A stretch of 38,454 nucleotides of DNA, from contig CAVEAL010000021.1 in NCBI GenBank assembly GCA_963613665.1, positions 1-38,454 on the forward strand, given 5' to 3'. This DNA is from F23-B02 sp963613665 (lineage in GTDB: Bacteria > Bacillota > Clostridia > Oscillospirales > Oscillospiraceae). Position 1 is the stretch's first letter. Each line of letters opens with the position of its first letter. Shown here piece after piece: positions 1 through 6,159 of this stretch. The notes under the pieces were generated by a model that was not told the DNA's origin, did no database searches, and saw only the letters and a list, made by a program, of their open reading frames with translations. The translations under genes were made by a program, and so were the position numbers.

Positions 1-26
1 CAAAATGCTCGGCGGAAAAGTGCAGT

Positions 27-55
27 CAAAAAAGTCCCGCGAGGGACTTTTTTGA
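27..55. terminator. Symmetric terminator-like hairpin
   Basis: A-tract, GTCCC / GGGAC stem and T-tract on both strands make a bidirectional intrinsic terminator shape. It lies beyond the 3' end of the minus-strand Rhs cassettes and may also serve a gene to the left of the window. Confidence 0.6.
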
Positions 56-62
56 CAAACTG

Positions 63-101
63 AAAAAAGACAGTGCAGATTTTACTCTGCACTGTCTTTT
101 T
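63..101. terminator. Terminator hairpin, dispersed copy 1 (GACAGTGCAGA stem)
   Basis: The stem AAAGACAGTGCAGA pairs with TCTGCACTGTCTTT around a 4-nt loop and is flanked by A and T runs. Read on the minus strand, about 29 bases from position 111 downward are identical to the start of the copy at 18057, including the flank CATCAGACGC. It belongs to a four-member family in this window. Confidence 0.6.
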
Positions 102-230
102 GCGTCTGATGTTTAATTTTGATAACACCTCATCCGGCTCGCTTACGCGACCCACGTCATACTCCGTCGCTGTGCTGCCTACCGCTGTCGCCTTGCCCCA
201 GCCCGATACGATGTATGTGCCGAAAAGGAA

Positions 231-262
231 TGCAGGAGCATATCTGATGATATGCTCCTGCA
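231..262. repeat. Cassette-end hairpin, copy 1
   Basis: This is a perfect 14-bp inverted repeat (TGCAGGAGCATATC and its complement) around the loop TGAT. It sits just past the stop of the minus-strand gene at 280-825. A nearly identical hairpin at 2532-2561 sits just past the stop of the gene at 2573-3145. The shared position suggests a cassette boundary or a terminator. There is no strong T-tract on the minus strand, so termination is uncertain. Confidence 0.55.
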
Positions 263-279
263 GGATTTGATTTTTGCTA

Positions 280-825
280 TCACCTTGTTAAGGCTGCTTC
301 TTTGAACGCTAAAACACGCTTTGCTTCTTTTTTACATTTGGACGGGTAAGAAACAACTAAGAACACCATCCATGGCTCACTTTCGTCAGTCGGCATTTCA
401 TGTGTCCAATTTATGCTCTGTTTATGTTGCAAAAACTCATCCTTCATATCAACGTTAGATAAACACAGTATCCGACGCTGTATAAGTTGTCTATATGATG
501 GGTATCCCTGTTCGATGCACACATTAACATACACTTCACTACTCCATGGAATAAAAATCGTTTTTTCCACATTGGAGAAGAATATATGAGCGCCTTCATT
601 GTCGATAGTGATAAATGTTTTGCAAGTTGGATCGCGTAACATATAGTACACGCAAATCACGTCGAGAACCACAAAAACAAACGTCAAAATCAGCCAAAAC
701 GTTTCATAAGACCACGTCAACAATCCGTAAACCGAAACCACTGTGGGAATAGAATATCCTATGATATTTTGAACAAAGTCTCGTTTACCTGGATTATACG
801 TGTTCGGCTTAAAGGAGTTTTTCAC
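280..825 (-). CDS. Small membrane protein, candidate Rhs-cassette immunity protein
   Basis: I do not recognise the family. The GTG start at 825 is chosen over the ATG at 846 because a GGGAGGT ribosome site lies 6-7 bases upstream of the GTG and inside the longer reading frame. The product is 181 aa, with two hydrophobic segments near residues 22-65 followed by a soluble, strand-rich C-terminal part that could be a bacterial PH-like fold, as in the product of 2573-3145. Its frame is open upstream into a ~30-codon relic of a toxin tip (826-933). Position directly behind a toxin tip and the membrane nature suggest an immunity protein. The region is AT-rich compared with the right part of the window. 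Function is inferred from context only. Confidence 0.5.
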   Translation of the reverse strand: MKNSFKPNTYNPGKRDFVQNIIGYSIPTVVSVYGLLTWSYETFWLILTFVFVVLDVICVYYMLRDPTCKTFITIDNEGAHIFFSNVEKTIFIPWSSEVYVNVCIEQGYPSYRQLIQRRILCLSNVDMKDEFLQHKQSINWTHEMPTDESEPWMVFLVVSYPSKCKKEAKRVLAFKEAALTR

Positions 826-933
826 GTTGCTACCTCCCACTTGCATACCTGATTTTGTAATCGAATTAGCATTGCCGTAACTTGCACCCTTTCCGCCAAT
901 TAATCCGTTAGCTCCACCACTTTTTACTATTTT
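826..933 (-). pseudogene. Relic of an Rhs tip / pre-toxin segment
   Basis: On the minus strand a frame contiguous with the 280-825 gene encodes a glycine/serine-rich stretch with GLIGGKGASYGNANS and KSGMQVGGSN. It has no start of its own and begins right after the stop of the 927-1421 gene. Gly-rich 'GGKGxxYGN' stretches are familiar to me from C-terminal regions of Rhs/WXG toxins. I read it as the last piece of a displaced tip whose cognate immunity gene follows. Confidence 0.4.
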
Positions 934-1421
934 CTATTCTTTCGTTGGGTATGCTTTTTACCTTTTTTCTGCTGGGTGTGTTTTTGCGTCATAACATGAC
1001 GGCGTGAGATAAAGCGAGGTGTACGATTGCCATTTCTCTCACGCTTCATGAAAAACCACCCATAAATCACAATTGGCACTGATACCACGAAGATATACAA
1101 ATAACATGCGGCTATTGTTTCTTCTCTTGCGGTTCCATTTCTCGCCAACGTAATTATATAGACAGCAAAAACCAGCCACGAAGCCAATTGGGTATAATAC
1201 CAAACGTACATTGATTTTGGTATAACATCTTTAAAGTTTGTCAAAAAGAGCCATGTTGTAAGACTTCTTTTTTGACTTCGTTCTTTAAATTCTCTTTTGC
1301 ACAGGGTTTTATCAGCTACTCTAACAAGCTCATGTCGTGTTGTTAAGCCCATAAGGAGAGTTAACCCAAAAGTGCCTATTAACTGTCCCTTGAGTGCTTT
1401 AATTGTAATTAACAGATTCAT
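927..1421 (-). CDS. Small membrane protein, candidate immunity protein for the adjacent Rhs tip
   Basis: Unrecognised family. The ATG at 1421 begins one base after the stop of the Rhs gene and is preceded by TTTGGAAATAAT. An ATG at 1448 would give nine more residues and overlap the Rhs stop, but has no better ribosome site. The product is 164 aa: an N-terminal hydrophobic segment (about 8-26), a basic stretch, two further hydrophobic segments (about 80-96 and 105-131), then a very basic tail rich in Lys, Arg, Gln and His. Tight coupling to the toxin-tip gene and small membrane architecture fit an immunity protein to a membrane-acting or translocated toxin. No enzymatic motif is visible. Confidence 0.5.
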   Translation of the reverse strand: MNLLITIKALKGQLIGTFGLTLLMGLTTRHELVRVADKTLCKREFKERSQKRSLTTWLFLTNFKDVIPKSMYVWYYTQLASWLVFAVYIITLARNGTAREETIAACYLYIFVVSVPIVIYGWFFMKRERNGNRTPRFISRRHVMTQKHTQQKKGKKHTQRKNRK

Positions 1422-1422
1422 A

Positions 1423-2406
1423 TTATTTCCAAACCCTGTAGCTGGCATAATTATACCCAGTAGTTAAGCTAAGGTCTTTCGCTATTCTTTTCCATGAGAA
1501 GAATTCCCCTTTGTACAGCTTAAGTGTTCTTCTTAAATAGTTCCTTCCTGCTCGTTTTAATTTATCAACAGTACTTTTGCTCTTGAAAGCATTTTTAATC
1601 TGCCCTTTAAGCATACTTCCGCTTTTCACGAACGAACCAGTTAAATTATTGCCAATATAACCACTGTACCCGGAAATCGTTCCGACCGCGACATCAGCTG
1701 TCAAGCGCCCGAGGTTTACACTTCCATCGTTTTTGACCTGATCGTATACGCTTTCCGCCGCCGATGCCACCGCGCTTATCGCCAGCCTTGCTGCCGGGTT
1801 CATGCTTATGGTGGACACCGCTCCGGACACCGCTCCCGAAAGCAGCGCCAAGCCGATTCCGTCATTCCAAGCTTTTCCCTCTATGACATTTGACAATGCT
1901 GTACCGGCCGCATTTACGAGTGCGCCAACCGTTGCCCCCACCGCAATAGTGATGAGCGAAAACGCTTCGCCGCTCGGGTCACTTCTGTTCACCGGGTCAT
2001 TTTCGCAATAAGCGAACATGTTGGTGCTCAGGAGGCCGGTGGCATCCGTGGATGCGTAACTGTCGGCATTTATGAAGCGGCCGATCTCGGGGTCGTAGTA
2101 ACGCGACTGGAGATAGTAAAAACCTGTCTCGGCATCATAATAATAGCCGCGATAGCGGAGCGGGTTTGCTTCAGCTACCTCCAGATAATATGCATTCTGC
2201 TCATCAAGCCATCCGTTCGGCGTTACGCTTAACAGCTTGCCCCACGGGTCATAGCTGTACTTTGCTATGAGATTGCCGTTTTGGTCAGCCAGTGCAATTA
2301 CGTCGCCCTGTGCGTTGAGTACATAATAGTACAAAGTATTATTGTACTTCATCGCCAGCGGCTGATTGTCCGCCGGGTCGGCAATAATTGTAATGAATAT
2401 TCTTAA
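1423..2406 (-). pseudogene. Truncated Rhs protein: end of the core plus variable C-terminal tip
   Basis: From the ATG at 2352 the frame encodes 309 aa. Residues ~8-60 hold YD-repeat sequence (GDVIALADQNGNLIAKYSYDPWG) and ~70-130 the Rhs-associated core with YYDAETGFYYLQSRYYDPEI and GRFINADSY, ending at DPSG near the usual tip junction. Then comes a small-residue-rich hydrophobic segment (~130-200) and a basic ~100-aa tip. Upstream the frame stays open to 2406 (ADNQPLAMKYN, also core-like) and then meets a stop, so the large N-terminal part of an Rhs protein is missing here. The ATG at 2352 has no good ribosome site. In the Rhs family the core makes a shell that encloses the toxin tip. This copy looks like an orphan tip module with its immunity gene behind it. 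The activity of the tip is unknown. Confidence 0.75.
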
Positions 2407-2523
2407 TTAAAAACAGCTGTGTATAGTCTGAGCTTTCATAGAGCTCCTCAAAAAAGTACGGCCAACAATCAAATAGTGATCGTTCGTTTTTAATATACAC
2501 CGTGCGCGCCGCGCTGTCAATTA
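2327..2523. repeat. Long direct repeat, copy 1 (Rhs core remnant)
   Basis: About 195 bp repeated at 3163-3357 in the same orientation, with only a few substitutions and one divergent patch near 2450-2465. It covers the last codons of the Rhs core plus upstream remnant sequence with stop codons. This is what homologous shuffling of Rhs tips through the conserved core would leave. Confidence 0.85.
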
Positions 2524-2531
2524 TAAGGAAA

Positions 2532-2561
2532 GCAGGAGCATATCAGGCGATACGCTCCTGC
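2532..2561. repeat. Cassette-end hairpin, copy 2
   Basis: Inverted repeat GCAGGAGC-ATATC / GATAC-GCTCCTGC with loop AGGC, just past the stop of the minus-strand gene at 2573-3145. It matches the hairpin at 231-262 except for a few bases, mostly in the loop and one stem position. Confidence 0.55.
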
Positions 2562-2572
2562 AAAAATATTTT

Positions 2573-3145
2573 TTAATCGAATCCGGTCAGCAATTCATGT
2601 GAAACATTTGTTTTGATTAGTCTACAAAACCGTTCATATTGCATTTCAATGTTGCCTATGCTCATTTTCATTCCCGATTTTGTAATTACGATAATTCTTT
2701 CATCAGTACCATAGTATAATTTTTTCGATTTTAGTTTCGCGCTAACAACATCCGAAAAGGTGAACGAAAATCTTTTTCTCAATGGTCTATATACCGTTAT
2801 AAGGCCATAATACACTACAGTTTTACTTGTTCTTGCTTCAATTAAAATGTATGTTCCAAACCAAAAGAACAAAACTATACCGCTCAACATATAAGCATGG
2901 ACTCTTACTGGTGTCTCTCCATTAACTACAAACACTAAAAATACTACCAACGTAGCCACACAGTCAAGTACACCAACCCAAAACACATACTTTGGGTATT
3001 CAACAGTAAAATGTTCATCTACAATGCTTTTCCTCACGTTTTCAGGTTTTTTAATAACCGAATCTATTAAAAGCGCAATTAACGGAACAAAGCAAAACAC
3101 CAGCGCAATCGCAACCATCTTGAGTTTTACCGCAACCATGACCAT
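2573..3145 (-). CDS. Membrane protein with cytoplasmic-type C-terminal domain, orphan immunity candidate
   Basis: 190 aa. The start at 3145 is supported by AGGAGG seven bases upstream. It has three hydrophobic segments (about 8-28, 52-73, 83-102) followed by a ~85-residue strand-rich domain (TSKTVVYYGLITVYRP to the C-terminus) that resembles the layout of membrane-anchored PH-like proteins and the 280-825 product. The ribosome site is fused directly to the end of a duplicated Rhs-core fragment (3163-3357), so no toxin tip precedes it. I infer an orphan immunity gene kept after its toxin was lost. The region is AT-rich. The family name is unknown to me. Confidence 0.5.
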   Translation of the reverse strand: MVMVAVKLKMVAIALVFCFVPLIALLIDSVIKKPENVRKSIVDEHFTVEYPKYVFWVGVLDCVATLVVFLVFVVNGETPVRVHAYMLSGIVLFFWFGTYILIEARTSKTVVYYGLITVYRPLRKRFSFTFSDVVSAKLKSKKLYYGTDERIIVITKSGMKMSIGNIEMQYERFCRLIKTNVSHELLTGFD

Positions 3146-3162
3146 TATATTACCTCCTAGTA

Positions 3163-3357
3163 TAGTACAACGTATTATTGTACTTCATCGCCAGCGGCTG
3201 GTTGTCCGCCGGGTCGGCAATAATTGTAATGAATATTCTTAATTAAAAACAGCCGTGTATAGTCTGAGCTTTCATAGAGCTCCTCAAAATTGCGGTCGAC
3301 CGGCAAATAGTGATCGTTCGTTTTTAATATACACCGTGCGCGCCGCGCTGTCAATTA
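3163..3357. repeat. Long direct repeat, copy 2 (Rhs core remnant)
   Basis: Second copy of the 2327-2523 repeat. On the minus strand it encodes the same core remnant ending in MKYNNTLYY, then breaks off into the ribosome site of the 2573-3145 gene, so it marks a recombination junction. Confidence 0.85.
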
Positions 3358-3428
3358 AGCAGTAATGATCATTGCAGGCTGCCGGTGTATATCTTTGCAA
3401 AAACCAGGCAAAAACCATGATATTTTGC

Positions 3429-3457
3429 TTGACAAATAAAAGCTATAATAGTACAAT
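3429..3457 (+). promoter_or_regulatory. SigA-type promoter of the surface-protein operon
   Basis: TTGACA at 3429-3434, a 17-bp spacer and TACAAT at 3452-3457. It is the only clear promoter ahead of the eight-gene plus-strand block. The 3146-3518 stretch otherwise holds the Rhs repeat and no gene. Confidence 0.7.
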
Positions 3458-3518
3458 GTAACGTCAAAGAAAAACCACGCGTATAATGACGCATTTTGAA
3501 GAAGAGGGAGAGAGCCCG

Positions 3519-4181
3519 ATGAAACTTGTCGCCGCGATAAACATATATCTGTTTATCTGTGCCTGTGCGGGGCTGGTCTACGGACTGACGGCCACATACA
3601 GGAGAAAGCAGCCTCTGTATTTCCGGCTGATGATCTTCCCGATCGCCTGTCAGCTCTTTTCAAGAGCATTTTACATCGTAACGCTCCTGTGCTACGGCGA
3701 ACTGCCGGACGGCTTCAACATCGGATTTCTGGGTTTTGCCGCGTTCTTCCTGTTCCTGTATCTGCCGAATGTGGGCGCGATCGACAATCTGCTCGACGAG
3801 GCCGACAGAGGCTATTCAAGATACCGGCTGCTCGCGCTCATCCTTCCGGCGGCGGAGCTGGCGCTTGCCGTTTTCGCGCTGACCTATGATGCGGTGTCGC
3901 TCGACGTTCGCATTTCCTACGCCGTGCTGCTGCTGCTCGCAGGCTTTGCCGGATACTTCAACCTCAAGCATCTGATCATCCCCGACGTTGAGGGCGGCAT
4001 AATCGGGGCGCTGCGCCACTTCAACGCACTGTGCATAGTGTTCGAGCTCCTCACGCTCGCCGAGGTCGGATTTTACTGCTGCTCATTACGAACCCCCGTA
4101 GTCATTCAGGCGCTGCTCGGCATCGTGTATGTCGTATTTCTGCCGCTTCTCAATAAGGAGACGAAAAAATGGATTCAATGA
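3519..4181 (+). CDS. Multi-pass membrane protein, first gene of surface-protein operon
   Basis: Unrecognised. The ATG at 3519 has AGGGAG eight bases upstream. An ATG at 3486 in frame lacks a site and adds a hydrophilic stretch. The 220-aa product is almost entirely hydrophobic, with about seven membrane segments (roughly residues 4-22, 34-52, 58-78, 93-112, 118-135, 155-172, 182-200) and a basic C-terminus. No transporter, kinase or protease motif is seen. Its end overlaps the start of the PrsW-like gene by 13 bases, so the two are probably translationally coupled. The seven-segment layout could suit a sensor or a partner of the protease, but this is speculation. Confidence 0.6.
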   Translation: MKLVAAINIYLFICACAGLVYGLTATYRRKQPLYFRLMIFPIACQLFSRAFYIVTLLCYGELPDGFNIGFLGFAAFFLFLYLPNVGAIDNLLDEADRGYSRYRLLALILPAAELALAVFALTYDAVSLDVRISYAVLLLLAGFAGYFNLKHLIIPDVEGGIIGALRHFNALCIVFELLTLAEVGFYCCSLRTPVVIQALLGIVYVVFLPLLNKETKKWIQ

Positions 4182-4849
4182 GCTACATCCTGTTTATCTG
4201 CATCGCCGTCCCGCTGGGCATGATGCTGATACCGATAGAGAAGGAGTCGCGGAAGATCGTTGTGGCGCTGCTGATGGGAATGTTCCTGTGCCTGTTTGTA
4301 AGCGAGGTAAACGGCCTGCTGCTGCGCGTGACGAAGAGCACGATGCTGTATCTCACGACAAACGTCACGCCCATAACCGAGGAGTTTGTCAAGGTGCTGC
4401 CGGTCATCTACTACGCATACATTTTCTCCGACGACGAAAAATCCGTCACTACCGTTGCGTTTGCAACAGGCGTGGGCTTTGCGATGCTGGAGAATATCAT
4501 CATACTCATGCAGCATCTGGCGTCGGCAAACTTCATCTTCGCCATGATACGCGGCTTCAGCACGGGACTCATGCACAGCATCACGACGATGCTGGTCGCA
4601 AACTTCGTACCTTATATACATAAGAAGAAAAAGCTGTTCCTGTGCGGCGTGCTGTGCAGCTTCAACCTGGCCGTGGTGTTCCACTCGGTGTTCAATCTGC
4701 TCGTCGAGGCGGAATCGGCAGTTGCAAATTACATCGGCTATTTCCTGCCGGTGTCGATATACATGGTCATAAACATTTTCGTTCTCAAGAAATTCGTAAA
4801 GAAAACCAAAACGAACAACTCAAATACGGGTGGTGAGGGACTTGCCTAA
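4169..4849 (+). CDS. PrsW-like intramembrane protease
   Basis: 226 aa, with an AAGGAG site eight bases before the ATG. It is polytopic, with the motif set of the PrsW family: a Glu-Glu pair followed by Lys (EEFVK, Glu71-Glu72, Lys75), GFAMLENI (Glu108-Asn109), His136 in GLMHSITT, and FHSVFN (His172, Asn176), all in or beside membrane segments. PrsW of Bacillus subtilis cuts the anti-sigma factor RsiW in the membrane. No sigma/anti-sigma pair is visible here. The genes that follow encode proteins with single C-terminal membrane helices, so their release or processing is a reasonable guess for its role. It overlaps the next reading frame by about 20 bases. Confidence 0.8.
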   Translation: MDSMSYILFICIAVPLGMMLIPIEKESRKIVVALLMGMFLCLFVSEVNGLLLRVTKSTMLYLTTNVTPITEEFVKVLPVIYYAYIFSDDEKSVTTVAFATGVGFAMLENIIILMQHLASANFIFAMIRGFSTGLMHSITTMLVANFVPYIHKKKKLFLCGVLCSFNLAVVFHSVFNLLVEAESAVANYIGYFLPVSIYMVINIFVLKKFVKKTKTNNSNTGGEGLA

Positions 4850-6146
4850 AACGAAAAAACTGTTCGCACACGCGGCGCGGACGCTGAGCGTATTGCTGCT
4901 CGTGCTCACGGCGGCGGGAAGTCTGCCGGTATCTGCTGCCGCCGCGACGAGCTATATCTCCGAGCTCACCGTCGCGGTCGGCGCGGATGGGCGGTCAAGC
5001 CTTGAAAGCCGCGGCTACTCCGTCCTGTTTCAGGGGCTGAACCTTTCCGGAGGAGACGAAAGCAGCGTGTATCTGGGCTACAAAAAGGGCTCGAACGCAA
5101 TAACCGGCCTCGTCGTTTCGACGCAGCACAGCTCAGGCCTGAGCGTTGACGGGGTCAGCTACAGTCTCGTATCGGACTACAGCTTAAACTACGGAACCGG
5201 CGGCACGGCGCTATACATATATTATACGCGCGACTCGGCGGCGGGGGAGAAGATAACATCTCTCGACACGGCCTCCGGCTATTCGAGCACCGACGAGGTT
5301 ATGTCGCTGCGAAACGACGGCTCCGCGCCGGTTCGCATGAGCGACGGAACGCTTGCAAACCTCGACAGCGGCATTTCAAACAGCGAGATATATCTCCTGA
5401 TGTACCGCGCCGCCAGCGTAAAGCGCTATATCTCCGACGTGTGCTATGTCAGCGGCAGCACGAAGGCCGAGGCGATAAACCGCGCGGCGTCTCTCGGCTG
5501 CGACAGCTATGTCGATAAGGACATCGGCGGCAGCGGCGGGGTGGCGTACCTTGCGTACAGCAGGACAGCCGACGCGGCCGGGGCGGTAACAGGATTTACC
5601 TTCTCCGCGGGCACGGTGCAGCTTGAGCGCGACGGCCAGTCCGGTGCGCGGCTCATCGACATAACCGCCGGAAGATTTTTCGACGACAGCTTTGAGCTCG
5701 GCGACTGGGCGGGCGTGTACGCCTCCTATGACAGGGCAATTTCGCGGCACTCGAACCTGTACAAGACGCTTTCCGCTTCGACGCAGGCATGCAGCAGCGT
5801 ACCTGCCGGAGACAATGACATCTACGCGCTTTACGAGGGCAGCTACACCGCAGCGGTTCCCGAAGCGACCGGGGAGCCCGAGGCCACACCCGAGCCCGAG
5901 ACGACCGGGGAGCCCACAGCCGACGCGGTCGATGAGTTTTACGATATAGACAAGTCCGCAGACGAGATCACCGACACCGGTGCCGAGGCCGAGGAAGAGG
6001 ACAGCGGCCTTATCGCGTCGGTCATAAACAGCGGAAACATAGTTGCCGTATCCTGCATTTCGATAATCCTTATCCTGGCGATCATCGGAACGTGGATCTA
6101 TATAAAGGACAGAAAAAACAAAATGGGTAAAAAGAAAGGATTCTAA
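4830..6146 (+). CDS. Exported membrane-anchored protein with MABP-like repeats (438 aa)
   Basis: Signal peptide at ~1-40 (basic KTKK then a hydrophobic run ending VSAAAATS). Two or more repeats begin YISEL (~43) and YISDV (~200), each leading to 'VYLGYKKGSNAITGLVV' or 'AYLAYSRTADAAGAVTGF'; these resemble the MABP beta-prism. A Pro/Glu/Thr-rich linker (~345-372) and acidic stretch come next, then one membrane helix (~405-428) and a basic tail. No LPXTG motif is present, so it is anchored by its helix. The start is uncertain: GTG at 4830 is used, with GTG 4833 or TTG 4842 also possible, all overlapping the PrsW-like gene. It is likely displayed outside the cell. Its role is unknown. Confidence 0.7.
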   Translation: MVRDLPKTKKLFAHAARTLSVLLLVLTAAGSLPVSAAAATSYISELTVAVGADGRSSLESRGYSVLFQGLNLSGGDESSVYLGYKKGSNAITGLVVSTQHSSGLSVDGVSYSLVSDYSLNYGTGGTALYIYYTRDSAAGEKITSLDTASGYSSTDEVMSLRNDGSAPVRMSDGTLANLDSGISNSEIYLLMYRAASVKRYISDVCYVSGSTKAEAINRAASLGCDSYVDKDIGGSGGVAYLAYSRTADAAGAVTGFTFSAGTVQLERDGQSGARLIDITAGRFFDDSFELGDWAGVYASYDRAISRHSNLYKTLSASTQACSSVPAGDNDIYALYEGSYTAAVPEATGEPEATPEPETTGEPTADAVDEFYDIDKSADEITDTGAEAEEEDSGLIASVINSGNIVAVSCISIILILAIIGTWIYIKDRKNKMGKKKGF

Positions 6147-6159
6147 GGAGGCACAAAAC

